The notes beneath the pieces are model-generated. The model ran no database searches and had not been told where the DNA came from. It saw only the letters and a list, made by a program, of their open reading frames with translations. A DNA stretch of 64,000 nucleotides from Mycetohabitans sp. B8 (GTDB taxonomy: Bacteria; Pseudomonadota; Gammaproteobacteria; Burkholderiales; Burkholderiaceae), in NCBI RefSeq assembly GCF_021991875.1, contig NZ_JAHLKR010000022.1, positions 44,293 through 108,292 of the forward strand, in the 5' to 3' direction. Position numbers and translations under genes: made by a program. This document shows, one piece after another, positions 18,838-27,554 of this stretch. Position 1 is the first letter of the stretch. Every line of letters begins with the position of its first letter.

Positions 18838-19542
18838 CTACACGTTGCGGGCGGCGCGGCGCGCCGCATAGAGCCCGAAAGCAAGCGCCGCCAACGCCAT
18901 GCCCCACCACTGCACCATATAGCCGTAGTTGCGCTCGACGCCGGTATCCGGCGCCGGCCAGTCACGTACCAGCCCGTCCGCCGTATCGTTGGTCTGTTGC
19001 AGCACGAATGGCTCCAGCGGCAAACCGATCTCCGCTGCGTACGATGCCACATCCAGGTTTTGGCGGATTAACTGGTGTGGCGCCGATCCACCTTGCCCAA
19101 GTTCGAACGCGCGCGACGCGTCTGCCCGAGCGACGCCTTCAATCGTCACAACGCCGGACGGCGTGCGATAGGGCGCGATCACGCCGCGCTGCTGCACGTT
19201 GCGAGGCAACCAGCCCCGATTGACCAACACATAGCCACCTGTCTCCAGCTTCAACGGCATGACGACATAGAAGCCAGGCTGGTCGTTGTACAGCCGGTTG
19301 TCCAAATAGACCGTCGAGTCCGGCACGAACCGACCGCGCGCCACGATGCGGTGGAACTCGACCTCCGCCAGGGCTGGCCTGCGATCGTCCAGCGATATCG
19401 GGCTCGCCTGCTCGAACCGCTCGATACGCGCCTGCAGCGCCTCTTTCTGGTGCGCGCGGTCGCGCTGCCAGAAACCGAGTCGCACCGTGACCGCGACGAC
19501 GATCAGCACGATCAGCGCGGGCCAGAAGCGAATTTTCAGCAT
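18838..19542 (-). CDS. SURF1 family cytochrome oxidase assembly protein
   Basis: Inner-membrane protein that assists haem A insertion into oxidase subunit I. The 234 residues have an N-terminal helix (FWPALIVLIVVAVTVRLGFWQ), a periplasmic domain with the family motif GGYVLVNRGWLPR, and a C-terminal helix (YGYMVQWWGMALAALAFGLYA). It heads the minus-strand run SURF1, SCO-like protein, ctaA, ctaB, SCO and diverges from the small DUF2909 gene. Confidence 0.94.
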   Translation of the reverse strand: MLKIRFWPALIVLIVVAVTVRLGFWQRDRAHQKEALQARIERFEQASPISLDDRRPALAEVEFHRIVARGRFVPDSTVYLDNRLYNDQPGFYVVMPLKLETGGYVLVNRGWLPRNVQQRGVIAPYRTPSGVVTIEGVARADASRAFELGQGGSAPHQLIRQNLDVASYAAEIGLPLEPFVLQQTNDTADGLVRDWPAPDTGVERNYGYMVQWWGMALAALAFGLYAARRAARNV

Positions 19543-19611
19543 GCGGGCTCAACTCCGCCAGACACCGAACGGGGTGAGATAATATTGAAACAGTCTTTTC
19601 CGGCCTTCTTC

Positions 19612-19821
19612 ATGCATATCCTCGTTGCAATCGCGTTCGCGCTGATCATCGCCAGCATGGCATGCGCACTGTACTTTATGATGCACGATCGCGGCACGAC
19701 CAAGCGCATGGTGTGGTCGCTGGCTACGCGCGTCGGCCTGTCGATTTCACTGTTCCTGTTCATCCTGCTTGCGCATTGGATGGGCTGGATCGAATCAACC
19801 GGCATTCCATACGGGCGATAA
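19612..19821 (+). CDS. Small twin-transmembrane protein (DUF2909)
   Basis: A 69-residue protein made of two hydrophobic helices (ILVAIAFALIIASMACALYFMM and a second at residues 40-58) joined by a short basic loop. DUF2909 proteins sit next to cytochrome oxidase genes in many proteobacteria, which suggests an assembly role, but no activity is known. It is the only plus-strand gene in the oxidase block, divergent from SURF1 and convergent with ctaE. Confidence 0.85.
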   Translation: MHILVAIAFALIIASMACALYFMMHDRGTTKRMVWSLATRVGLSISLFLFILLAHWMGWIESTGIPYGR

Positions 19822-19845
19822 GCTTCTTCACTTATCGCATAAAGT

Positions 19846-19876
19846 AAAACGCCGCCCTCGGCGAGGGCGGCGTTTT
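19846..19876. terminator. Bidirectional intrinsic terminator between DUF2909 gene and ctaE
   Basis: AAAACGCCGCCCTC and its complement GAGGGCGGCGTTTT flank a GGC loop. The A-run on one side and T-run on the other give a U-tract for both strands, as needed by two convergent genes. Confidence 0.95.
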
Positions 19877-19889
19877 GTCGCAGCGGGCA

Positions 19890-20747
19890 CTACATCCAGT
19901 AGACGACCACATACAGTCCCAGCCACACAACGTCGACGAAGTGCCAGTACCACGCGGCGCCTTCAAATGCAAAGTGGTGATCCGGCTTGAAATGGCCCCG
20001 GATCAGCCGCACCAGCACAACGGCCAGCATCAGCGCACCCATTGTCACATGGAAGCCGTGGAATCCGGTCAACAGGAAGAACGTCGAGCCATAGACACCG
20101 GAGGTCAGCTTCAGATTCAGTTCGTTGTACGCGTGAAAATACTCATACCCTTGCATAAACAGGAAGATCACGCCGAGCAGGACCGTCGCAGCCAACCACA
20201 CGATCGCCTTGTTGCGGTGATCGTCGCGCAACGCATGGTGCGCCACCGTCAGCGTCGCACCGGACGTGAGCAGCAACGCGGTGTTGATCGTCGGGATTGG
20301 CCACGGATGCATCGACTTGAAGTGCGCCACCAGGTTCGACGGGCCGTTGTTCGGCCACACCGCGGCAAAGTCAGGCCACACCAACTTCGCGTCGAGGTTG
20401 CCTAGGTCGTGCAGCGCGAATTGCCGCGCGTAGAACAGCGCGCCGAAGAACGCCGCGAAGAACATCACTTCGGAGAAGATGAACCAACTCATGCTCCACC
20501 GATACGACGTGTCGACACGTTTGCCATACAGCCCTACTTCGGACTCGCCGATCGAGTCGCCGAACCAGTGCCATAGCACGAACAGCAACCATACCAGACC
20601 AAGTGCGAACGTGAATGGCGCGAACGACACGCCATTAATCCAGCCGGCAAGCGAGCCGAGCATGGCCAGCAAGCCCACCGCCGCGGCTATCGGATGCTGC
20701 GACGGATTCGGTATGAAGTAATACGGGCTTTCATTTTGTCCGCTCAT
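19890..20747 (-). CDS. ctaE: Cytochrome c oxidase subunit III
   Basis: Seven-helix membrane subunit of the aa3 oxidase, 285 residues. Conserved parts include PNPSQHPIAAAVGLLAMLGS at the N-terminus, SEVMFFAAFFGALFYARQ, and the end TGFHGFHVTMGALMLAVVL to WHFVDVVWLGLYVVVYWM. It is the last gene of the coxB-coxA-small proteins-ctaE run and ends at a bidirectional terminator. Confidence 0.97.
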   Translation of the reverse strand: MSGQNESPYYFIPNPSQHPIAAAVGLLAMLGSLAGWINGVSFAPFTFALGLVWLLFVLWHWFGDSIGESEVGLYGKRVDTSYRWSMSWFIFSEVMFFAAFFGALFYARQFALHDLGNLDAKLVWPDFAAVWPNNGPSNLVAHFKSMHPWPIPTINTALLLTSGATLTVAHHALRDDHRNKAIVWLAATVLLGVIFLFMQGYEYFHAYNELNLKLTSGVYGSTFFLLTGFHGFHVTMGALMLAVVLVRLIRGHFKPDHHFAFEGAAWYWHFVDVVWLGLYVVVYWM

Positions 20748-20821
20748 TGTTGATTCTCCACTTCAGTCCAGTTCTTTCTTGATGGCCCTGTCTTGTTCGC
20801 GCAGCATGCCGGCCAACGCCG

Positions 20822-21049
20822 TCAGGAAGCCGTTTGTGTCACCCAATGGATGATCACCAGCAAGATCCCGATGAACACCGCGGCGCAAGCCAGACCCGCG
20901 ACGATCAGATGCAATGGGTTCAGGCCCGCCAGATCCCGTTCATGGTCCTTGCCCTTGCGTACGCCGAAAAACGACCACAACACCGCGCGTATCGATTGAG
21001 CGAAACTCGCGGCGGCGCGTCGCTTTAAGTCCTGCTGTCGATCAGGCAT
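20822..21049 (-). CDS. DUF2970 small membrane protein
   Basis: A 75-residue protein with a cytoplasmic N-terminal part (SIRAVLWSFFGVRKGKDHERD) and one C-terminal membrane helix (LIVAGLACAAVFIGILLVII). The motif of aromatic residues before a basic loop and a single helix is typical of DUF2970, commonly found in the cox cluster of Burkholderiales. Function unknown. It starts 18 bp after the 44-residue gene, where ctaG would normally lie between them. Confidence 0.85.
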   Translation of the reverse strand: MPDRQQDLKRRAAASFAQSIRAVLWSFFGVRKGKDHERDLAGLNPLHLIVAGLACAAVFIGILLVIIHWVTQTAS

Positions 21050-21067
21050 CGTCGCCCTCCCGCTTGT

Positions 21068-21202
21068 TTACGCGACCCAATGCTTGAGCACGACACTCAC
21101 GAAGAAGACGACAACGATGCCAATCAGCACGGTCAGCAACCGCAGGTTGGCCGCGCGCTGCCGCGCCGGCATACGTCTTCTTTGTGAATTGCTTGCCATC
21201 AT
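21068..21202 (-). CDS. Small cytochrome oxidase assembly-type membrane protein
   Basis: A 44-residue frame: a basic N-terminus (SQRRRMPARQRAANLR), one membrane helix (LLTVLIGIVVVFFVSVVL) and a short KHWVA tail. A small protein of this size and layout directly after coxA is known in Burkholderiales as a cytochrome oxidase small assembly protein. ATG 21202 or the next codon 21199 may be the start. No strong ribosome site is seen; a GC hairpin lies just before it. Confidence 0.7.
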   Translation of the reverse strand: MMASNSQRRRMPARQRAANLRLLTVLIGIVVVFFVSVVLKHWVA

Positions 21203-21207
21203 TTTGA

Positions 21208-21227
21208 GCCCCGGCTTGCGCCGGGGC
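21208..21227. other. GC hairpin between coxA and the small assembly gene
   Basis: GCCCCGG and CCGGGGC with a 6-base loop, 5 bases before the small gene. No U-tract follows. It could limit read-through or stabilise the coxBA message. Confidence 0.4.
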
Positions 21228-21277
21228 CTGTCATGCCTGCCGCGCCGTCAGTGCAACACAGTGGCGCGACCAGCGGG

Positions 21278-22888
21278 TTATTCGACCCTCGGCGGCGTTT
21301 CAAACGTATGAAACGGCGCCGGACTCGGCACGGTCCATTCAAGGCCGACCGCGCCATCCCACGGCTTCTCGTCCGCCTTCACGTGCTCGCCATGGCCGCG
21401 ATAGGCAGGCAACGCGACCGCCAGCAGGAAGTACACCTGCGCCAGTCCGAAACCGAAGGCACCGATCGTGGCGATCTGGTTGAAGTCGGTGAATTGCGCC
21501 GGATAGTCCGCGTAGCGGCGCGGCATACCGGCCAGTCCGAGGAAGTGCATCGGAAAGAACGTGATGTTGAAGAAAATCATCGACGCCCAGAAATGGATCT
21601 TTCCGCGTGTCTCGTTATACATCCAGCCGGTCCACTTCGGAGACCAGTAATACCATCCGGCAAACAGCGCGAACAGCGATCCGGCAACGAGTACGTAATG
21701 GAAGTGCGCGACCACGTAATACGTGCCATGAAGCGGGACATCGAGCGGCGCCATCGACAGGATCAATCCGGTAAAGCCACCCATCGTGAATACGAAGATA
21801 AAGCCGATGGCAAACAGCATCGGCGCCTCGAACGAGAGCGCGCCACGCCACATTGTCGCGACCCAGTTGAACACCTTCACGCCAGTGGGCACCGCGATGA
21901 GCATCGTCGCGTACATGAAAAATAGCTGGCCGGTGACCGGCATGCCCGTCACGAACATGTGGTGCGCCCATACCATGAACGACAGGATCGCAATCGACGC
22001 TGTCGCATACACCATCGAGCTATAGCCGAACAGCGGCTTGCGCGAGAATGCCGGTACGACCTGCGAGATGATCCCGAACGCCGGCAGAATCATGATATAG
22101 ACTTCGGGGTGACCGAAAAACCAGAAGATGTGCTGATATAGCACCGGATCACCGCCGCCGGCTGGATTGAAAAACGCCGTACCAAAATGCCGATCAAACA
22201 ACAACATCGTGATCGCACCGGCCAATACCGGCATCACCGCGATCAACAAGAATGCGGTGATCAGCCAGGTCCAGCAGAACATCGGCATCTTCATCAGCGT
22301 CATGCCGGGCGCGCGCATGTTCAGGATCGTCACGATAATGTTGATCGCGCCCATGATCGACGACGCACCCATGATGTGCACCGCGAAGATGCCCAGATCC
22401 ATGCCCGGCCCCATTTGCACTGACAGCGGCGCATACAACGTCCATCCCGCGGCGGTCGCGCCGCCCGGCGAGAAAAACGAGCCGACCAGCAGTACCGCGG
22501 CAACCGGCAGCAGCCAGAAACTGAAGTTATTCATCCGCGCAAACGCCATGTCGGCCGCGCCGATTTGCAGTGGCACCATCCAATTCGCAAAGCCGACAAA
22601 CGCTGGCATGATTGCGCCGAACACCATGATCAGCCCGTGCATCGTCGTGAGCTGATTGAAGAACTCGGGCCGCATAATCTGCAGGCCTGGTTCAAACAAC
22701 TCCGCGCGGATCAGCAGCGCCATCACCCCGCCCGACAGAAACATCACGAACGAAAAAATCAGGTACAGCGTGCCAATGTCCTTGTGATTGGTCGCGAACA
22801 ACCAGCGCCGCCAGCCATGCGGTTGATCGTGCGCATGGTCGTGTGCGTGATCGTGACCTGCCGCGACGTCGTGTCCGATCGTTGACAT
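21278..22888 (-). CDS. coxA: Cytochrome c oxidase subunit I
   Basis: Catalytic subunit with haem a and the haem a3/CuB centre, 536 residues and twelve membrane helices. Family motifs are WLFATNHKDIGTLYL at the start, the haem a ligand in TTMHGLIMVFGAIMP, the CuB/Tyr cross-link region WFFGHPEVYIMILPAFG, the HH pair in WAHHMFVTG, and the haem ligands in YYVVAHFHYVL. The first 25 residues are His/Asp-rich (HDHAHDHAHDQPHG), as in some relatives. It lies 54 bp after coxB. Confidence 0.98.
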   Translation of the reverse strand: MSTIGHDVAAGHDHAHDHAHDQPHGWRRWLFATNHKDIGTLYLIFSFVMFLSGGVMALLIRAELFEPGLQIMRPEFFNQLTTMHGLIMVFGAIMPAFVGFANWMVPLQIGAADMAFARMNNFSFWLLPVAAVLLVGSFFSPGGATAAGWTLYAPLSVQMGPGMDLGIFAVHIMGASSIMGAINIIVTILNMRAPGMTLMKMPMFCWTWLITAFLLIAVMPVLAGAITMLLFDRHFGTAFFNPAGGGDPVLYQHIFWFFGHPEVYIMILPAFGIISQVVPAFSRKPLFGYSSMVYATASIAILSFMVWAHHMFVTGMPVTGQLFFMYATMLIAVPTGVKVFNWVATMWRGALSFEAPMLFAIGFIFVFTMGGFTGLILSMAPLDVPLHGTYYVVAHFHYVLVAGSLFALFAGWYYWSPKWTGWMYNETRGKIHFWASMIFFNITFFPMHFLGLAGMPRRYADYPAQFTDFNQIATIGAFGFGLAQVYFLLAVALPAYRGHGEHVKADEKPWDGAVGLEWTVPSPAPFHTFETPPRVE

Positions 22889-22942
22889 AACACTTCTCCT
22901 AAAACGAATTCCGGGGCCGAATCAACGGTTGCATGCGGGACA

Positions 22943-24133
22943 TCAGGTGCCGTTGCCGGCTGCCACAACGGCGGGCATTTTGCCGCTGCGCGCGTGTGCA
23001 ACTTGCCGTGGTTGCAATACCACACCATTGTGGTTGCCCCACGTATTGTTCACAAACGTAATGACCGACGCAATTTCGACGTCGTTGAGCGTCGGGCCCC
23101 ATGCCGGCATTTGTCCCTTTCCATTCAGCACAACGTTCAAGTGTCCAGCAATCGGGCCTTTGACGACCGTGCTGCCGTCAAGCGCTGGGAACGGCCCAGT
23201 GCCCTTGCCGCTCGGTTGGTGGCAAACCGCGCAGTTGGCCGCATACACCTTTGCACCCTGCTCCTTCAGTTCATCCATCGTATACGTTTTGTTCGGCTCG
23301 TTTGCGGACGCGCTCATTTTCTTTTGCTCGTCGGCGACCCATTTCGCATAGTCTTCCGCACTCTTGACTTCAACAACAACCGGCATGTACGCGTGCTCTT
23401 TACCGCACAGCTCGGTGCAAAAACCACGATATGTACCGACCTTTTCGGCCTTAAACCAGGTTTCGCGCGTAAAACCGGGAATCGCGTCCTGCTTGACACC
23501 GAACGCAGGCACATACCAAGAGTGCACGACGTCCGCGGCCGTCGTGATAATCCGAATTTTCTGGCCCACCGGTACAACGAGCGGATTGTCGACTTCCTGC
23601 AGATAGGTATCGGAAATCGGCTCTTTGCCATTGATCATTGAGCGTGGCGTCGTCAGTGTCGACAGGAAGCTGATGCCCTCGCCCGGCCCCTTCACGTAGT
23701 CATAACCCCATTTCCATTGGTAGCCGGTGACCTTGATCGTCAAATCCGCGTTGGATGTGTCTTTCATTGCGACAACCGCCTTCGTCGCAGGCAGCGCCAT
23801 CAGCACGACGATCAGGAACGGCACGACGGTCCAAATAATTTCGACGGTGGTGCTTTCATGAAAGTGGGCAGGTTTAAAGCCTTTCGATTTGCGGTGCACG
23901 ATAATCGAATAGCACATCACACCAAACACGCCGACGAAGATCACCGCGCAAATGATCAGCATCAGCGTATGCAGACCGTAGAGCTCCTCGGCGATCTTGG
24001 TAACGGGCGGCTGAAAATTCAGTTGGTTAACCGCCGGGCCACCCGGCATGTCATTGACCGCCTGAGCCGTGCCTGCAACGAGCCACGTACTCGCGGCAAG
24101 CATGCCCACGAGGGCTCGCTTGATTGTTTTCAT
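22943..24133 (-). CDS. coxB: Cytochrome c oxidase subunit II with C-terminal cytochrome c domain
   Basis: 396-residue CuA subunit. ATG 24133 is chosen because AAGGA lies 6 bases upstream. It has a signal-like helix, two membrane segments, the cupredoxin domain with CuA ligands (CTELCGKEHAYMPVVV and the earlier VHSWYVPAFG), and a fused mono-haem cytochrome c domain with CAVCH at about residue 310 and a distal Met in GKGQMPAWG. The caa3-type fusion is usual in this family of bacteria. Confidence 0.97.
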   Translation of the reverse strand: MKTIKRALVGMLAASTWLVAGTAQAVNDMPGGPAVNQLNFQPPVTKIAEELYGLHTLMLIICAVIFVGVFGVMCYSIIVHRKSKGFKPAHFHESTTVEIIWTVVPFLIVVLMALPATKAVVAMKDTSNADLTIKVTGYQWKWGYDYVKGPGEGISFLSTLTTPRSMINGKEPISDTYLQEVDNPLVVPVGQKIRIITTAADVVHSWYVPAFGVKQDAIPGFTRETWFKAEKVGTYRGFCTELCGKEHAYMPVVVEVKSAEDYAKWVADEQKKMSASANEPNKTYTMDELKEQGAKVYAANCAVCHQPSGKGTGPFPALDGSTVVKGPIAGHLNVVLNGKGQMPAWGPTLNDVEIASVITFVNNTWGNHNGVVLQPRQVAHARSGKMPAVVAAGNGT

Positions 24134-24150
24134 AGCTTCCTTAACCAAAA

Positions 24151-24564
24151 TTACCATTCAGACTCGCCTCTCGCCCCACTGCCCCGGTGCCCACACGGCG
24201 CGCACTGCTTGAGCCACGCGCGCAACTCACGCTCGAACTCGGCGCGACGCTCGAACGCAAGATGCCGCCCAACCGATACCGACACCCGACCCGATGCCAC
24301 GGTCACGCATTGGCGCGGCTCGCCGCCCGACTCGATCCGGACCCAGCAAGGGTTGAACTCGAACTGCGTGATGCTGCCGGCGCTCACCCGTCGGATCAAA
24401 AGACGGTCCGGGTACAGACGAATGTATTCGTAATCGACCGCATGGCGCGCGTAAATGATGAACGCAACACCCGCCGCGAGGAGTTCGATGCCCGTAAAAG
24501 GCAGCACCCGCCACGCGCCGCTGAGCGCGACGGCCAGACCAATATTGCGGCCCCTAAGTGACAA
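24151..24564 (-). CDS. DUF2244 protein, possibly shortened at the N-terminus
   Basis: A 137-residue protein. It has one or two hydrophobic segments (ITGIELLAAGVAFIIYARHA-like region at residues 20-42) followed by a DUF2244 core (DYEYIRLYPDRLLIRRVSAG and WVRIES). Relatives usually start with an R-x-W-x-x-KRNCSLSP-type lead and a full first membrane helix. Here the frame upstream of TTG 24564 is closed by a stop, so about 20-30 residues of the usual N-terminus seem absent. It precedes coxB by 17 bp, its usual place. Function unknown. Confidence 0.65.
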   Translation of the reverse strand: MSLRGRNIGLAVALSGAWRVLPFTGIELLAAGVAFIIYARHAVDYEYIRLYPDRLLIRRVSAGSITQFEFNPCWVRIESGGEPRQCVTVASGRVSVSVGRHLAFERRAEFERELRAWLKQCAPCGHRGSGARGESEW

Positions 24565-24738
24565 ACTGACGCATTATAGGCGGGTTCATGGCCATCCACA
24601 AGCAACGCCAAACCGGCTCGAACCTTTGCCCGACAAGCCTCTGCGCCATTTTGACGCAGTTTGCGATAGTCATTTTCAGCAGCGATTTCCGAGTTAACGA
24701 AGTACCGTTCTTGCCGCCTACGCGCGCATACTGAGGCA

Positions 24739-25785
24739 TCAGGAAGACGTCCTGCGCACACCGCGCGACATATGGCCGATCTCATCGACGCGCACGATGC
24801 CATGGCCTTCAGGCGTCACGCGAGCCATGGCCTTCCACGCATGACCGTAGACCACCTCGAAGGTGAGCGGTATCGTGCCGTCGGGCTGCCGTTGTGCTTC
24901 CAGCGCGTCGAGCAGACGGCGATACGTGCCGCGCGACATCAGGCCACGTGGCACGTCGCCGCGCCGCGTACCTTGCGGCGGCATCGCCCCCCAGCGGCGC
25001 ACATCTGCCAGCAGCGATTGCGGGGACGAGTACGTGATAGTGAGCGTTTCCATGTCCATCACCGGAATCTCGAAGCCGCTGGCGACCAGCATGTCGCCGC
25101 AGTCATGCATGTCGACGAAGTCGAGCACGTGCTGCGCCGCGCCGTCATCCGCGAGCGCCCATGCACCACGCAACTCGCGCAGCGTATCAGGACCGAGCGT
25201 GGAGAACATCAGCAGCCCGCCAGTTTTCAGTACCCGCTGCCACTCGGGAAACACTTGATCCGGACGCGCATGCCACTGCAGCGCCAAATTTGACCATAGC
25301 AAGTCAAAGCACTCCGGCGCAAACGGCAGCGCGCCGAAGTCGGCCTGCACCCGGTCGCGCGGTTGAGCACGGCCCGACGCGAGATGACGCAATGCGGCCG
25401 GCAGCAGGCGACGCCAGCCGCCTGCTGAGGCGGGCTGCCCGGACGCCGCGTCGGCGCCGCCGCTACCCGACGAGTGCGCGGCGACGAGCATCGCACGCGA
25501 GAGGTCCGCGCCATAGACGCTGGCCTGCGCAAAGCGCGCGCGCAGCGCCTCGAGGTCCTCGCCCGCGCCACACCCTGCGTCGAGCACCCGCGCCGGCTGC
25601 AGCTTGATGTACTGCAATCGCTCATGCATGCGCTGCGCAATCTCGCGCGGCAAGAACGCTACGTCGCGGAATTGCGCAGCACGACGATCGAAACTTTGCC
25701 TGAGCTGACGCAATCCGGTGGCGCGCTGCGCGCCCGCATCGGTGTCTTGGTCCGCCGGACGGTCGTGATCGGTTGGCATGAGCAT
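24739..25785 (-). CDS. BioC-like SAM-dependent methyltransferase
   Basis: Probable malonyl-ACP O-methyltransferase of biotin synthesis. Starting at ATG 25785 (25779 also possible) it has 348 residues. The SAM site is VLDAGCGAGEDLEALRARF, followed by YGADLSRAML and FDLLWSNLALQWHARPDQVF, a set typical of BioC. An Ala/Ser/Gly-rich insertion of about 40 residues (HSSGSGGADAASGQPASAGG) lengthens it. It diverges from comF with a short overlap-free gap. The BioC role is likely but other class I methyltransferases share these motifs. Confidence 0.78.
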   Translation of the reverse strand: MLMPTDHDRPADQDTDAGAQRATGLRQLRQSFDRRAAQFRDVAFLPREIAQRMHERLQYIKLQPARVLDAGCGAGEDLEALRARFAQASVYGADLSRAMLVAAHSSGSGGADAASGQPASAGGWRRLLPAALRHLASGRAQPRDRVQADFGALPFAPECFDLLWSNLALQWHARPDQVFPEWQRVLKTGGLLMFSTLGPDTLRELRGAWALADDGAAQHVLDFVDMHDCGDMLVASGFEIPVMDMETLTITYSSPQSLLADVRRWGAMPPQGTRRGDVPRGLMSRGTYRRLLDALEAQRQPDGTIPLTFEVVYGHAWKAMARVTPEGHGIVRVDEIGHMSRGVRRTSS

Positions 25786-25852
25786 AGGCTTGCGGGAAGG
25801 GCCGCAGTATACTCGTTCGACCGCCCTGAGCCAGTCTCCCGTTCCGTTTTTG

Positions 25853-26749
25853 ATGAAACAGTCTACCCCGTTGCCCACGCCGGCCCGCGACCGGACACCC
25901 GTCAACGATCACCGCACCGTCAACGATCACCGCAGTGACCGACGACGCAGCCACGCGTGGCCCGCCGCGACGGCGGTACGCGTCGCCCACCCAAGCCGCC
26001 CCTCCGGGGCGCCGCGCGCCGGCCGCTGGCAGCGCCGCTGGATAGCCGCGCTGCGCGGCTTATGCCACGGCACTTGGCGTCATGCACTGCCGACGCAGTG
26101 CGCGCTCTGCGGCAATGTGTCGCACGACGTACTGTGCGACGCCTGCGATGAAACTTACTGGAATGAGGCACGGCTGCGCTGCCCGCGCTGTGCGCTGCCA
26201 CTACCACGTAACGTTGCAACGCACTGCTCGTTTTGCGCCCAGGTACGACCCGCGTTCGACGCCACCGTGACGCTTGCCGACTATGCGCCACCGCTCGACC
26301 AGTTAGTGGCCGACTTGAAATTTCGCTCTCGCATCGAACTTGGACACGATTTTGCACGCCGGCTGGCACTCGCGTCGCAAGACCTGCTCGAGTTGCCCGA
26401 TGCGTTGATCGCCGTGCCACTTTCAGCGTCAAGGCTTTCATCGCGCGGCTACAATCAGGCTTGGGTGATCGCACGCGCGCTCGCCCAGCGCCTCGGCGTG
26501 CGCGCCGATCCGCGCGCCGTCGTGCGTGTGCGCGACACTGGGCAACAAGCGCTGCTCGGTGCAACCGCCCGGCACGCGAACCTGGCTGGCGCGTTCGCGC
26601 TGCGCAAGACGGTCCGCGACCAGCACGTGGGCATCGTCGACGACGTGATGACATCCGGGACGACGCTCGATTCGCTCGCGCGCATGCTCAAGGATGCCGG
26701 CGCACGACGCATCACCAATTTCGTCGCGCTACGCACGCCGCGCGCGTAA
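25853..26749 (+). CDS. comF: ComF family phosphoribosyltransferase-like protein
   Basis: Cytoplasmic protein linked to natural transformation. At about residue 70 begin the zinc-ribbon Cys pairs (CALCGN, LCDAC, CPRC, CSFC). The C-terminal PRTase fold contains VPLSASRLSSRGYNQAWVIA and the PRPP loop VGIVDDVMTSGTTLDS. ATG 25853 gives 298 residues; the first 60 are low-complexity and may not be conserved, so a later start is possible. comM, another transformation gene, lies at 41.6 kb. Confidence 0.9.
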   Translation: MKQSTPLPTPARDRTPVNDHRTVNDHRSDRRRSHAWPAATAVRVAHPSRPSGAPRAGRWQRRWIAALRGLCHGTWRHALPTQCALCGNVSHDVLCDACDETYWNEARLRCPRCALPLPRNVATHCSFCAQVRPAFDATVTLADYAPPLDQLVADLKFRSRIELGHDFARRLALASQDLLELPDALIAVPLSASRLSSRGYNQAWVIARALAQRLGVRADPRAVVRVRDTGQQALLGATARHANLAGAFALRKTVRDQHVGIVDDVMTSGTTLDSLARMLKDAGARRITNFVALRTPRA

Positions 26750-26825
26750 TCGGCGTCAAGCGGCCACAATCACGACCGGCGGTCGTCCATTGACGCCCAC
26801 GCCAGCCACCTCATTGACCCATGCC

Positions 26826-27296
26826 ATGTTCAACGTCGTTCTAGTCGAACCCGAGATTCCGCCGAACACCGGCAACATCATTCGCCTATGCGCGAATACC
26901 GGCGCCACGCTGCACCTGGTCGAGCCGCTGGGCTTTCCACTGGACGACGCGAAGATGCGCCGCGCCGGCCTCGATTATCACGAATACGCGAAGATGCGCG
27001 TGCACCGGGACTGGAACGCACTGCTCGCCACAGAGCAGCCCGACCCAGCCCGGATGTTCGCATTCACGACCCGTGGCGCATCGATGTTCGGGGACCGCGC
27101 GTGCCATCCGGGCGATTGGTTTGTATTCGGCGCCGAGACGCGAGGCCTGTGTGACACAGTGCTGCAGCACTTTGCCGCCGACCAGCGCGTACGCCTGCCG
27201 ATGCGCGCCGGCAACCGCAGCCTGAACTTGTCCAATACGGTGGCCATCGTAGTGTTCGACGCGTGGCGGCAGCATGGCTTCGAGGGCGGCGCCTGA
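26826..27296 (+). CDS. trmL: tRNA (cytidine/uridine-34 2'-O)-methyltransferase
   Basis: SPOUT-class enzyme that methylates the wobble ribose of tRNA-Leu. It has 156 residues from ATG 26826. Motifs are VLVEPEIPPNTGNIIRLCANTG, FVFGAETRGL and the knot-forming end RSLNLSNTVAIVVFDAWRQ. It follows comF by 76 bp on the same strand. Confidence 0.95.
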   Translation: MFNVVLVEPEIPPNTGNIIRLCANTGATLHLVEPLGFPLDDAKMRRAGLDYHEYAKMRVHRDWNALLATEQPDPARMFAFTTRGASMFGDRACHPGDWFVFGAETRGLCDTVLQHFAADQRVRLPMRAGNRSLNLSNTVAIVVFDAWRQHGFEGGA

Positions 27297-27325
27297 ATGG
27301 CGCGATAGTCGTCGCCGGTTGTCTC

Positions 27326-27511
27326 TTAGCGCGCGAGCTCCGCCTCGTAAAGCCGCAGCATGGCCGCGCGGTGAATCACGCCATCGACCCCGCCCCCGCC
27401 GAGCAGCAACGTATTGGCCGCGTTGACGATCGCGTCAGCCTTCAGGGTCGTGATATCGGCTTGCCGCGCTTGGAGCACGCAACCACCGATCAACAGTGGT
27501 GCTGACTGCAT
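27326..27511 (-). pseudogene. Truncated macro-domain protein (ADP-ribose-binding) remnant
   Basis: About 50 residues match the start of a macro domain: [20 protein letters not shown] then [13 protein letters not shown], containing the Asn of the NAAN motif and the first glycine-rich ADP-ribose loop. The frame then diverges ([11 protein letters not shown]) and stops, so the remaining two thirds of the usual 140-170-residue domain is missing. It lies between trmL and gpsA. O-acetyl-ADP-ribose deacetylase would be the likely ancestor. Confidence 0.8.
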
Positions 27512-27554
27512 GATAGCCTTCTACGTGCCGTGCCCGACAAACGAGCGCCACCGT

